A DNA stretch of 64,000 bases from Jaltomata sinuosa (Eukaryota; Streptophyta; Magnoliopsida; Solanales; Solanaceae): NCBI GenBank assembly GCA_003996215.1, contig QJPP01003568.1, forward strand, positions 1 to 64,000, written 5' to 3'. Of this stretch, positions 47,369 to 59,345 are shown in pieces; position 1 is the stretch's first letter; each line of letters begins with the position of its first letter. A program made the translations under genes and the position numbers. The notes below the pieces were generated by a model. It searched no databases, was not told the DNA's origin, and saw only the letters and a list, made by a program, of their open reading frames with translations.

Positions 47369-47922
47369 GGTACTAAGAGAGGGATATGACTCTAATCTAT
47401 AAGGAAGGACATGAACAGCGGACTGCATATCCTAAGTGTGAGGTTTCTACAATAAATAAATGTTCATAGTAATTGGGACATTTCTTCTAGACTATATGGA
47501 TGTGATGAATTGTATGATCCGTTGAATTGTGTGAAAGTTTAAATTGGTAAAAAACAAATTTTAATTATTTAATTGATTCTTTAACGGGATCAAAGTCCAA
47601 AACATGAAAGACGAATGTTTTCTCTCCCACTATAATCCATGGTCACTAGGTCGGCCAAAGAAGAAACTCATATATAAGTGGTAAGTATTGTAAATTCATC
47701 AAACCTAATAAATAACATAAAATGGGGAAGTCATTTGAATGTCATCTATAAAATCTAGGAAAAGTAAAAGAAGGATATATAAAATGTTTTTGATACACTA
47801 TCCTAGACGGAAATTGACTTTTGTTTTTTTCTTTCTCTCTTCCAAGTTGCTTGAGGATGTGAGATGTCATAGTTCACAACCACAACAAGAAGTGTCACAA
47901 TCTTGAGGAACCCTTATTCTCT

Positions 47923-48301
47923 TTAACTAGTAAGAGGGTGTTTAAGTTGTTTTCTTTCCTTGCCTTTCTTAACCTCATGGTCCCGCTTTCTCTCTCTTTC
48001 AACGTCACTTTCTTGTTGTTCCTCATCTCTTTCAAAATATAGGTGGCCTGAATGAGACTTTGCTTATGATAAACTCTTGTATTTGTGGACCTCTTCTCTC
48101 TTCTTCCATCGCCTTTGCTTTCTCCGGCAACATGTGTTCCCCATGTGTGGAGGATGTGGAATTTGTGGACAAGTTTTTTCTTTTTTGATCCATCCCTCTT
48201 TTATCTTTATTATTTGAATTTGATTGCCAGTGTGTACTAGGCAACCCACTGAAGGTGTCCTTCATTTTCTTTACTAGTGCTGTTTTTCCCCTGCTAAGCA
48301 C
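47923..48301 (-). pseudogene. Charged coding-like stretch of unknown origin (minus strand)
   Basis: A minus frame from 48301 to 48032 (MLSRGKTALVKKMKD) is Lys/Ser rich. One base over, the next frame continues from about 48030 to a TAA at 47923 with a strongly charged run (ERDEEQQESDVERERKRDH). Together they look like the end of a nuclear, low-complexity protein, with one frame break between. I do not recognise the family. A possible acceptor AG lies just before the first frame. It may be a gene fragment, or chance in purine-rich DNA. Confidence 0.3.
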
Positions 48302-48363
48302 GATCCAATATTTAAATTGTAAAATTAAAATTAAGAGGTAGTTAAAATTTTATAAAATATCTA

Positions 48364-48623
48364 CTCCTTTTCGTCTTATATTAGTTGATCATTTTCTTTT
48401 TAAATGCATATTAAGAAATCATAAATAAGAAGTTATTTTTACTAATTCACCCCTTAAGAAACTTCTTTGAAACTTTACAAACAAGTGTGAACACTTTCCA
48501 AAAGAATTAATTAAAAGGGTAATATTAAAAAAAAATTAATATTTTTTTGATTTAGTAAGGTGGTCAACTAATATGGAACAACTATTTTTAGTAAGATGAC
48601 CAACTAATATGAGACTGAGAGAG
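48364..48623. mobile_element. Stowaway-like MITE (260 bp)
   Basis: The ends CTCCTTTTCGTCTTATATTA and (inverted) CTCTCTCAGTCTCATATTA pair over about 26 bp with mismatches. TA stands on both sides (48362-48363, 48624-48625), the Tc1/mariner-type target duplication. It has no coding capacity. Confidence 0.82.
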
Positions 48624-48625
48624 TA

Positions 48626-51225
48626 CTTATGTAGCAACCAATGAAAAAGTAACGGGATGAGCTTTTCCGGTCGTCAAGCAGGACCGATAGAAAGCTCCTG
48701 AAATTGTGGCTTATATATAGGTACTAATTTACAAACATACTATTAATTTTAATATATTAATATTTGAAAATAGCTAAAACTATTAAAATATAAGTAACCT
48801 TACTATTTTCTATGTTAATTTTTCTTATTCAAAGGCAAAGCTTATCACATAATTACTAGACAATTCCTCGTACGGTCACTCAACTTAAGGAAATGCCCTA
48901 GTAAATTTATTTATTTGTTTTATTTCAATAAGTTTATTCAAGATTGTGCATTTTTCTCACAAAGTAATAATTGCTATAATTGACTTAAAAGGTGAAAGAA
49001 AAATGATCAAAATAGTCCCTTTAAGTTTGAATAACTTTGAATTTAAATGATTCTTATTCTTTAACAATATGAAATATTATTAACATCTTAACTATAAAAA
49101 AATATTGAGTATAATTTTAGTTCAACTTCTAACTGTGGCATTAAAATATAACTGAGTACACCAAAAATTTTGCTTGGTAATTTTTGAAACGGAAAAGGGC
49201 CTAGATTACACTTTATCTATTGGAAATGGTATAAAATTATCCTCCATCAAACTATTGGCTCTATTATACCCCTGATATCCACCTTTGACTCTAAAATGCC
49301 CTTTAAGTTAACATACCACATATTAAATATGAAAAAGCGCCAACAATACTCCTGAACTATAGAAAAAAGTCTCATTTTTTCTTTTTTGTTTACCCCCAAT
49401 TTGGAAAATAAAAACATTCTAGTTTAGTAATTTGTTCGTCTCAAATAATTTATTGTGTGTTTCTTTTAAACATTTCTTAAACAACATTAATTAAGAGAGA
49501 TGTTTTATAAAAAATTTACCCTTATTTATGACTTAAGATATAATCATTTTTCATTGAATATTTCTCTGTTTATGTGTCATATCCGTAGAATCGAGCCATA
49601 ATTGAGATCCAAAATTTAAAAAAATATGCAGCCCAACATAAAATATTACACTATATAAATCAATATACAATTTTATATAATATTATACATGGGGAAAAAT
49701 ATTATACATAATATATCAATCTTGTATAAAAGTATATAATAGTAGATAAAAAATATTTATACACAAATATGTATAAATCGGGTAATAAACACAAAATATG
49801 AACTACGTGATTTAAATATTTTTTCCTAATAAACATAGAGCATAGTTTTAGCATAAATATATCGAGAAATTAATGTGATGAAAAAAATATATATATTAAA
49901 CTAAGATAGAAGAACAAATACGTATAAATCATCCTTTTAGTTAACATTTTTCTAAGAGGCGTGCTAAAATAAACTTGACAACTAATATGGACCGGAGAGA
50001 ATATTTCTGTTGTAAAAGTGTTTCACTATGTAGGTGGGGATGCGATTCTGAATGTGGCTATGCCCAATCCATCACCTTAAAGTAATACTCGAGGAAAAAT
50101 AAAAAAATTAAAAGTTCTAGATTTACACAAAAGAAAGGCTTATTAATTTTGTAATAGTAATGCCCTTAAATCAGCATAGCTTCGAACTGAAGCTAGTCAG
50201 TAGGAGCTTTTGTAACTTTTTTCTCTGTAATTCTTGTCTGCAACGAAGCAAGAAGGTGGCCGAGAAAGATAAATTTGCTTGCATTTGACTAGAGATTTTG
50301 AAGTTGAAACTTAAAACTTGAACAAGTTTTTGAAATTTGAAGTTGTATTTGAACATGCATTTTATTTAGAAAAAAATTAATGTTTTCTAAGTGGAAGTCT
50401 CAAAAACCCTAAAATTGGCCTGAGCTAGTTTTTGAGAACATGAAAATATTTGAAGAAAATCCGATCGAATTTCACATCAAACAGATATTTGAAGATAAAT
50501 TTTCCAAAACTACTCCAAAAATCTATAACCAACCGCTAACAAATATGTTGAGTTTAGGGGATAAAAAAAAAAGGATAGTAGGGTTTTGGGACATTCCTGG
50601 TATTTGGCTTTTTTGGCTTTCATCGCATGCGACTTTTTTACATATATAAAGTAGCTGCAGACCAAATTTATTGTTTGGTCATAGATATTTTTGGAAATTA
50701 AAACAGAAGACAAGAATGTGGATGCAAGAAAACTTGCGCAATATGCAAGTGAATGAAGAGTACATATCCCACCATCTTCTTTATTTTCTATTTATTTTGA
50801 AAAAGACACATGCATGATGAATATTTAATAATTTTGAAGAGTTTGGTGGGGGGTGTTTTGGGGAGGGGCTACATGTTCCTATCAAAATAATATGGAAATG
50901 TCCTTAACTGTCAATATAAGAACAGCTCTTTGAACTCCTTAAAAGCTTGGGTGTGATCCATCATTATTGTCCTCAACTGAAGCTTATTTGGACCACCAAA
51001 GGCATCTTTTCAGATGTTGCATTAACGTTTCCACTGAGAATGAGAGAAAAAGAGAGTAGGGGAAGGGAACATCTTTGGATTTACCAATATCCTTGGTCCC
51101 TTTCTAATTTTTCTTCATGAACTTAGCTGCAAATGAATATATTAGCTGAAGTCAAAATAATCTGAGTCTCTCCCCCTCCCCCGCCCCCCCCTCCAATCCC
51201 GTCCTTTTAAGTTTATATATTAATA
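48626..51225. other. AT-rich intergenic DNA with possible small MITE remains
   Basis: No supported gene. The right end of another Stowaway-like element may be at 49975-50000 (GACAACTAATATGGACCGGAG). A stretch near 50290-50700 has the character of TTTGGCCATA-type MITEs (GTTTGGTCATAGATATTTT near 50677). A C-rich run stands at 51172-51195. This is the least transposon-like part of the window. Confidence 0.5.
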
Positions 51226-51490
51226 CTATCTCCATTTCAATTTATGTGACAGTATTTGACTAATATAAAATGTAACAAGAAAGAAGACTTCTATATCATG
51301 TTGTGCGAGAAAAGTCATAAATATTTGTGCCACTATAAACAATTTCATTAAGGGTAAAATTAAACATATGTGCCACTATAAATTATTTCATTAAGGGTAA
51401 ACTTGGATATTTAAAATTATATTATTTATAAAAAAAAAGTACCATTCTTTTTAGGACAAGCTAAAAAAAGTGTACTATATAAAATATGAC
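51226..51490. mobile_element. Truncated Stowaway-like MITE
   Basis: It starts CTATCTCCATTTCAATTTAT after TA, the usual start of this family. Inside, GTGCCACTATAAA...ATTTCATTAAGGGTAAA occurs twice (51338 and 51370), an internal duplication. The right end lacks the terminal repeat. Confidence 0.65.
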
Positions 51491-51699
51491 AAAAAGAGCA
51501 TTTCAGGAAATTCCCATCTAAGAGTTAAATCTAGAGCTAGTTTGATTCAACTAGGCTAATTTGGTTGGTTGAGTGTCCAACTATGGGGCTTGAAAGAGAC
51601 CATAGTAAATATATTTAGTAGTTTTGAAAACTACTAAGTATAACTTGAACCAAAGCTACCCATGCTAAAAATTTAAAGTTTGGTTGAATAATCAACCCC

Positions 51700-51995
51700 T
51701 ATCCCATTGTATGACCCCATCAGAAGCACACCCCTAGGCTTAATTTCTTGATTGAAACTCTTCCGTTTAAATTGTTAAGCTGTTACAATTTGAATCCTAA
51801 ATTCCTAACTTTTTCCCCCAATTTTACTTTACTTGTTTGAACAATTTCCTTACTCTAGTGAATTGATTTTTGACATTTAGTGGCAAGTAATAGTACCAAT
51901 CTCTGTGGATTCGATCCCAACATCTGTTGGGTACATATTGTTTTGCTTAGTGATCATTACAACCTCCTATCGGAGCGTGCTTTTGAAAATTATCA
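51700..51995 (+). repeat. Athila-type LTR 3' end fragment
   Basis: GATCCCAACATCTGTTGGGTA, TTGTTTTGCTTAGTGATCA, then CTCCTATCGGAG and a final AAATTATCA follow the order of the end of the LTR at 18326-19348. No primer site follows. Confidence 0.65.
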
Positions 51996-53650
51996 GACAC
52001 GTATGTGGTCACGCACATGCTAGGCAGAACACTGGCAACATGGGAGGATACATGCTCTGGCACATGCATTTTGCATGAGCCAACATGCGACACGCATGTG
52101 CTAACCCATGTACTAGGTAGTAAATTGGAAAAATCATCTCTCACCTGCGTTGCCACCTACTTGTCGCAGGTGAAGACTTGCGACACACATGTGAAACACA
52201 AGTGGAATGCAGTGATTAATATCACTTCTCCACTTTCACTTGTGTTGCACATGCATTTTTCAAGTAAACACATATGGTACGCAAGTGCCGAATAGGTATG
52301 AAACACATTCAACAACACCAAGGCATACTAATGCAAATAGTTGACCAATTTCTAAGTTCGACAGGTTCTCAGACTTTCCCTAAAAACTTCACAATCATAA
52401 CAAGACAATAATATCAAGAAGTAACGTATGCTCAATGACTTCCCTTTAGAAGGATGTTACCCCATCTATCATGGGGATATCAAGCCATATGATTTATCAT
52501 GAAAATCATTTCAAATCGCAACAATAAACACTAACCTTTCAACCAAAAGTGCTGAACGGATAATTCATAATCAATCTAGACTACTAAAGAGCACAATGGT
52601 TTACAATATAAGCCCAACACAACATTACTTTAATCAAACCCAAAGAAATGACAATTTACCCTTAAGAATGATGTCACTCAATCTATCATAGGTCTAAACC
52701 ATGCATTACAAACGAGTGAGTTACTCATACTTCACCCCAAACTAAAAATATCAGGCAAAAATCATCACAAAAAACATGCATAATCATAAAAATATGATCT
52801 ACCATTTTTTTCGCAAGCCATAACAACAAAAGGACCAAAAATTGAGTTTCAAAATAAGATCAAAAGCATATTAAGGCAATGGTAGATTTCAACTAGCATG
52901 CTTCACTAAAAATACTCCCTAAACATATAAAACCACAGAATTAACACATAGAAGCATTCCACAATTAGAGATAATGAAGTGGGTAGTGAAAAGTTGGACC
53001 TTTTTTAACCCAAAAATGGTGACCCAACTTTTCGTCAGAATAATAGCAACGGCAGCAACGATATAATACGGCGGCATGGCAGAATAGATAAGAAGTGGAG
53101 TATGGGGTGAGTTTTGAGATTTGAGGGAGATTGTGGAGTATGGAGGTTTAGAAGTTGATAATCGACAACGAAGATGTGAAGAGGCTGTTTTGATAAGTTG
53201 GAGAAGGGGAAAATTGTGGGTCAAGTCCAGGTCGGATCAAGGTCAACGGGTAGGTCAAAATTTGTAAATTTCATACCTGCACCTGTAACACCACATGCAT
53301 TTTACATGTGACCATATGTATTTTGTATGTTGTTTCACAGGTGATGAATTCCAGCCAATTTGTGCCCATGTCAGTGTTTTGGACCTACGACAGCATATAC
53401 ATTCCACAGGTCTCCTCATGAGATTCGCATGTGCTTTCGCATATGCTTAAAGAAATTTCTTTTCCTTCAGTTACACTACCTCAAAGAGGCAATTCCACTT
53501 GCGTGTCGCAAGTTGGCACCTACAAAATACAGGTGGAATGCATGTCCCACTTTATGATTTGTTAGAACTTTGCCACTTTTCATTCTCCATGCATTCCTAA
53601 AACAATTCAAAAAAAAGAAGGTATAGTAAATAATTCAAAAACACTTGGGT
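51996..53650 (-). other. Athila-type spacer relic with palindromes
   Basis: The stretch 53240-53100 (minus) resembles 23100-23330 of the Athila element, and the flanks carry short palindromes of a different sequence: ATGCATTTTGCAT (about 52063), ACTTGCGTGTCGCAAGT (about 53497), CATGCATTTTACATG (about 53293). No gene is supported; the minus frame at 52919-53224 lies in the pyrimidine-rich part. Confidence 0.55.
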
Positions 53651-53762
53651 TGCCTCCAAAGAAGCATATGATTTTATGTCGTGACACGATGAGATGATAG
53701 TACCTCAAGAATAAAGTTTTGTCTAAAGCTATGCCAATATGATTGGCACAATGTCACCCTAA

Positions 53763-56452
53763 TTTAATGACCTATTTAGTCGTGATTAAAAGGTTCCTCA
53801 TTGCGGGTTACAAAAACTTGTGAAATATGCGCCCGAATTAAAATGGGGTGACATGATCAATTTTTTTGGAAATTGACATATTACCGGGCTAACATCATCC
53901 TATTATAGCGGAAAATTTCCCGTTATAGCATCATTGTTGTCGCAGCCGGCAGGATGCTATAGTAGGATAATGGAACCAGTAACCCTAGAAAATGGGTTTT
54001 ATAATTTTGTTCTCTTTTTCATTTGCAAAAACGATGACGCTTGCTCTAAAAACCCTTCTATGGGTGCCTCATGGCATAGAAGTAATGGAGAGGAGGCATT
54101 TCCACTTGGATGGGGTAAAACCCATGGATTCTCCGCTGACTCATCATTAGGATTTGCCTCCATAGAGCCAAAGTTTGCATTCAGACTTTTTTAGCAGCTA
54201 CTTGGCTTCCAGGAAGGCTGGATTTAACTGAGTAGATTAGACATGGGTTGAAAAACATGGCATAATATAGATTGACAGGAGATTGTATGCTTAGGCCCTC
54301 AGACAAGATGTTTGAATGGATAAAATGTATTAAACCTTGCTGATTGGGGTAGGAATTTACTGTTATGAGTAATATTGACCTTGTACTTGATCATTTATGT
54401 TTATGTTATGCTTGTTAATCCTCGGATAATTAGATTATAGGTGGGTTCTCAGAACTTGTACTGATTAATTGTAACGGGTTGCTAGGTCATAGCGGATTCC
54501 CTGGGTTGGTATAATGAAGGGGAATGGGGTGAGAAATGAGGTACCGGGTACGTGGTAATAGGGGTACGTTGACTTCCTGTGGCTATATGTGTATTTCTAA
54601 ATGAGTTTAGGATTTTAGGTATATAAATTAATACGGTTAATCAGATAAGTCGGGGATCTATCTTCGGATCATCCATCAAAGCTAGAATAATGAAATATGG
54701 TTGTTTGTTATTGGTGTGTCAGGAATTGATTATTGTGACATCCTTAGGGATAATGATTGCTAAGCGATATCCTAAGTTTCACTCACAGGAAATGGGTTTG
54801 TTATGGATACTTGTTGGTTTTACAACAACAGCTATGGTTGTGACTATTGTGATATCTATGACTCATTGGTTAGCTCGGGTACTATGCCTGATAAAGTTCT
54901 ATCATTCATTGGTTGCTCGGGTACCATACATGGTACATGTTTACTCATTGGTTGTCTTGGGTACCATGCCTAGTACAGGTTCATTCATGCTTGGCTCGAG
55001 TACCACGCCGGCTATAGGTTTGCTTGTTATTTATGTGTGTTGGTTCATTTAGTGAATGAGGTTTATCTATTGTGATGTTATTCTTATATGTTGGTACCTG
55101 AGTAGCCGGGGTGGTGTGTTTGAGTACTAAGGTGGTTTCTTATGTAATCCAAGATTGCATGTTAATCACCATAGATGATGTCCTAGGGATCCTTAAGTGG
55201 TCTAGGTTACTTGAAGGATGTGATATAATTGTATGTGGTCTGTTACTTATTGTTTTGGACATGTCATATCTGGTTTCTTAATTCAGGTTGTGGACTAAGA
55301 GTCTTAGTGGTAGCCTCTTGACTTGGCTAAGGTCTGAGGGTTTGGATTATTGACTTAGTATCTTGAGTGAGAGTGACAGGCCGGCTGACGGGGATGTCTG
55401 GTTTAGTTGGTAACAGGATGATATTTTGGAGTATATCTCTTGGTAGTCAAGATGGGTAGGCTTGGAGAATCTAAGGCTTATAAAGGGTTAGTAGATGACT
55501 GGGTTAAGGGAGTGGGATATTCTAAAATGTTTGAGTTGGCAGCAAATGAGGGTAAGGAAGCTCGGGAGGGAGTGAATAAAATTCACAGGTAGAATATCTG
55601 GGTAGTAATCTTTTTATTTATTATTTATCGTGAATGGGGGAATCATTATACATAGTATGCCCGAGTGGCGTATTTTTTTGTTTTACGCCCCATAACTCTT
55701 CCTCAGCCAGGCTTGGGCAGAATAGCAGAGCAACTATTAGTAGCATAATAAAAAAGCCTTCCTCATCATTAATATCTTTGCTCGCGGCAATTGTGACCTC
55801 TCGGGAGAATCGATGACTGCATCAAAGATGCAGCGCTAGTACATCTGAGACTTCTTAATTGGCTAGTTGTAAATAGACCCAGGGCTATGGAACAAAGGGT
55901 TATCTCGGACCTAGACTAAGGTATTGATAGTGATTTTCTAATCTCGCAGAACATAATGTGATATCGATAAAAGACTCTGGTTGTATAACTTTCAAATTGT
56001 GTGCATTCTTTCTTGATATTTATATGATGTTATGTGGTGGATTCGGATCGACTGATGATGTCTACCAGTACGTGTTATTTGTACTGATACTACTCTTGCT
56101 ATACCTTTTGGGTATAGTCTGGTTGTAGGATCAGTTGATGTTTCTCATGTGAAAATGATGGTGATCTCCAACATCTTCTACTTATCTCTTCCAATTTGGG
56201 AGTTGTGTCTTATTTTTTGTCCCTTTCCCTTAGTACCTCTTGTACCTTTTTAGACTAGTTCCTATGGAAGGGTTCAGTTGTATCCTTAAAGGATTTTATG
56301 GCAGTAAAGTTTTGAGAGTGGTTTTATTTTATGAAGGAATATTTTATGTTTTCTATTTACTTCCGCATACGTATATTAATCGGGTAGTAAGGTTCTCCTA
56401 TCTAGGTGATTTAGAGTTGGTTCCAGCATGATTCGTTAGTTGGGTCATGAAA
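53763..56452 (+). repeat. 5' LTR of a third-element-family copy (about 2.7 kb)
   Basis: It begins TTTAATGACC and ends GGGTCATGAAA, directly before a primer site. It has a CTATAGTAGG/TATAGCGG cluster (53902-53960) and GTACCATGCC-type subrepeats (54860-55020) like the LTRs at 17784 and 34989. The 120-codon frame at 54690-55052 runs through the subrepeats and is not taken as a gene. Confidence 0.75.
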
Positions 56453-56455
56453 ATA

Positions 56456-56468
56456 TGGTATGAGAGCC
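56456..56468 (+). other. Primer binding site, initiator Met tRNA
   Basis: TGGTATGAGAGCC, one change from TGGTATCAGAGCC. Confidence 0.8.
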
Positions 56469-56800
56469 TAGGTTAGCGGTCTCCCAATACAAGAGCAAAT
56501 GTCAAATAGAAACCTGAGAATTGGTGTGTTGACGTACATATCTAATCTTCAGGAAGCTATGAAGCATTTTAGGAAATTTTTCCACTTCCTTCATTCCTTT
56601 TGTGTGGTTTGTTTCTTGCTTATATGGGATGGATGAGTCCAAATTGGTATCTTTTGATTCCACTTGGTATCTTAACAAGGTAAATGAATGTTGTTGTTTT
56701 TGGCTAAAATGACACAGGCAAAGAAGTGAGAACCAGAAAGGTTCCAATTGGTATCTGGCCACAGAGGCCGTGTAAAAACATGAATGATCCGCTAATGATT
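56469..56800 (+). other. 5' untranslated internal sequence after the LTR
   Basis: It contains AAGCATTTTAGGAAATTTTT, like the leader of element 1 at about 702-721 (TTTTAGGAAATTTGACTCTT). Gag does not follow; the element is broken off near 56800. Confidence 0.55.
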
Positions 56801-57755
56801 ATTCATAAGGCGAATAAAGGATAATGAAAAAGGGCTTGTTACTGGTAAAACTAGAGATTTGTGATTATGTGCATTGCATTGTTTGAATGATTATGAATGT
56901 GTGGTGTGTGATTGCTTGAATTAATATGAAATTCGTTGTCTAGGAAAGGTCATAACACTGTTATGTGTTATTGGTTGAGGGATTAATTGTTCTGTAGTTT
57001 AACTGAAATTTTTTTGTTAAATTTTTGGCATGGACTTACCATTGGATAGATTGTAAGGGGACAAAATAATTTGTGACTGTGGGAAAACACTGGTTTAAGG
57101 ATAGTCAAGATTTGTTGGAAACCATGGGGGAAAGGGGTATTGTTATATGATAGCGGAAATGTGATGTTATGAATAGTTTTCTGGTGTAATTCATAACTGG
57201 TGTTATGATAATGTGGTGTTAAGTTCTTGATTATGCATTGTTGGGATCGGTCTTGAAGTTATATTAAGGCCATAATGTGACTTTAAGTGTTAATATTTAT
57301 AACAGGAAATGGGAAATGAGGAAACTTTGCAAAAATCAATAGTTTCTGGGATGCTGCCGTTGGGACCTTCATAGCGGTACTGACCCGCTACGGTGATCCT
57401 GCTATTGCGGGAATTTTTCTACAATGGCAGCATTGCAGTAGCAGCATGCATGCCGCTATAACAGAAGGGCAGGGACAGAATCCCTGCCATGTTTTCTCCT
57501 ATTTTGCTTTTCATTCCTGAGGTGATCTAAATCATCAGTTAAGTTGTGATCTACTACGTGAGACATGGAAATCACTTATAAACTAAAATAGCATGCATTC
57601 AATAGTAATATTGTTAAAACTAGCATCCATGTGCATTAAAATAAAAAGGGAAAAGGAAGGGGGGAACATTGTCTAGTACATGCCCCAAACAGGGGAAACC
57701 CAAAAAAGTGTAATAGTGTATATATAGGGGTGGGGAGCAAGGATGATATGCAGCA
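56801..57755. other. LTR-like fragment with CTATAGCGG-type cluster
   Basis: No gene. The cluster at 57365-57475 has TAGCGGTACTGACCCGCTA and related words as in the third-element LTRs. Borders are not clear. Confidence 0.45.
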
Positions 57756-57761
57756 ATGGTG

Positions 57762-57902
57762 GGGCTAGCAGGATGGCTCTTCACCGTCAGGGGCTGCTGG
57801 GGTGAGGTCTTCTACCTCGATGTCGCTCAGAAAAGGGAACTCCTGCATATCCTCAGGCTCCAACTGGGGGAGCTCTTGGTTAGAGACGGCGTAGCTGAAC
57901 AT
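57762..57902 (-). pseudogene. Short acidic coding-like end (minus strand), unknown
   Basis: The minus frame opens MFSYAVSNQELPQLEPEDMQ near 57902 and ends DGEEPSC and a stop near 57764, 46 codons or so, acidic. It reads like the tail of an env-position or transposon-protein ORF, but no diagnostic motif is present. An AG precedes it within 40 bases. It could be chance. Confidence 0.25.
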
Positions 57903-58059
57903 GACCTTTATAGTCTTACACATCCCTGCAAGCATGAGGTTGATATGCAGAGAAATTACAACATATTTGATACTTTTAACGAAGATGTTTTGTCATTTTC
58001 AAGTGTATTTGGTGCAAATTTATGTGCTTTTGCTGTGTTTCAAGAAATGTTATTCAATA

Positions 58060-58740
58060 GGTAGGAAGAGAGCATAGCGCTGAGAAAAAGGGTTGCTATA
58101 TATCATTTTCTTGAGTTACGGGTCATTTGCTTGAATATTGTATCAAATAGGCCGAAACAGAAGATAACATAAAATTGGAAGTTGTAACGGTCGTTACAAA
58201 AGACCGTTTTAAGAGGAATCCAAACATTCCATGGACCATTTCAGGAGACAGTGAGTATGCACGTTTTGGAAATTATAACGACCACAATAATGGTATGTTA
58301 TGGTCCAAATGGACCGTTCTCTCTTTCATGTGGGGCAATATATATTTTTCTTTCCTAGACCAATCAGGACTTGATTTGTACTAGACTATAAATAGAATTT
58401 CTAGGTTATTTTCGGGGATACTTTTTCAGTCAATATTTTAACATGTTTTGGGTGTCAAAATACGTTACATTATTTTGGGTTTTTGAACATGTTTGAGCGC
58501 TTCTTTTAGTTCCACTTTGAAGAACAACTTTCTACTATCAATAACTACATAAGACTGTTACTTTTAATTATTGTTGTTGATTTTCCTTATAGCATGGGTA
58601 ATTAAACGCCAATTCTCCTCCGATGCCTCCCGTTGATTCTTCTTCATTTCATCATTTTGTTGTGTTGTTCTGTTCATAGGTCCCAAGCCCTTCTTAGAAA
58701 GCCCTCTTTAGAAAGAGAGAAGGAAAAAAGAATTATTGAT
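58060..58740 (+). other. LTR/leader-like stretch with a possible TATA box
   Basis: ACTATAAATAGA at about 58383-58394 is a good TATA-type word. Upstream, AACGGTCGTTAC and AACGACC words recur. No LTR partner was found in the window. Confidence 0.4.
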
Positions 58741-58755
58741 GGATAGGTAATATAC

Positions 58756-59215
58756 CTCCTATTGATAGCTGTATTATATGGGATGTCATTGTATGTGACA
58801 GTTCCTCTGACATTTTCTTGCAATCTTCCTCCCAATATCTTTAACAAGGTTGTTTTCCCACTGCCAGAACCATTAAGGCAAGAATTTCACCCTTCCTGCC
58901 TTGAGTATCTGCTTGTAATTGTCATGCTCAAACTGGGAAGCTACCTTTGATACAACTGCCTTGACAGGAGGAGGAAGCTTGGCTAATCTTCACCTTGTAC
59001 TCAACATCCGCGAACTGCATTCAAAGACCATTTAAATGGCAGAAGCCAAAACTCTGAAACATATATCAACAATTTGATTCTTTGAAACATTTCTGAGAAA
59101 TGAAAGATTGGTTAGAGAAAAAATTACCTTGAGAAATATGGGGAGGGGTTGATCTTTATCAGCAATTGATGTATCATCCTCTACCTCTATATCAATTTCA
59201 GAGCTTCTGTTTCTG
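58756..59215 (-). pseudogene. ABCG (WBC) transporter gene fragment with intron
   Basis: On the minus strand, exon 1 tail (to 59128) reads SSEIDIEVEDDTSIADKDQP then LPIFLK. A 113-bp intron (59127-59015) has GT and AG ends. Exon 2 (59014-58756) starts FADVEYKVKISQ, as expected right after (L)PIFLK in plant ABCG half-transporters, and passes through QFEHDNYKQIL and the Walker A loop GSGSGKTTLL (about 58874-58846) to GTVTYNDIPYNTAINR; a GT donor follows at 58755. The intact protein would be a plasma-membrane ATP-driven exporter. Exon 2 changes frame at least twice, before PVKAVV and at the P-loop, so it cannot code. All other exons are missing. The kept intron argues for copying at DNA level. Subfamily member cannot be named. 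Confidence 0.75.
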
Positions 59216-59345
59216 GGAAAAATTCAAGAAGTACCTTCAGAGATCACCGAGGCATGGATTTCCGAACGACATCTTGATAGAGAAGTTCTACACTGGACTT
59301 GACCCCATATCTCAGTTAGTTGCCCACAATGTAGTAGAGGGTAGC
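59210..59345 (+). pseudogene. Athila-type gag fragment abutting the ABCG fragment
   Basis: The plus frame reads FWEKFKKYLQRSPRHGFPND then KFYTGLDPISQLVAHNVVEG. This is the second half of the Athila Retrotrans_gag domain (WE-F---L---PHHG). It begins where the ABCG homology ends and runs in the opposite sense. Confidence 0.7.

Noticed and set aside
49424..50000. Complete second Stowaway-like MITE
   Set aside because: Only the right end near 49975-50000 is convincing; the left end cannot be paired with it.
52919..53224. 101-codon minus frame with a membrane-like segment
   Set aside because: It falls in a spacer related to 23100-23330, where the corresponding reading is not kept.
54690..55052. 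120-codon frame with several hydrophobic segments
   Set aside because: It spans the GTACCATGCC subrepeats of an LTR; the hydrophobic pattern comes from the repeat.
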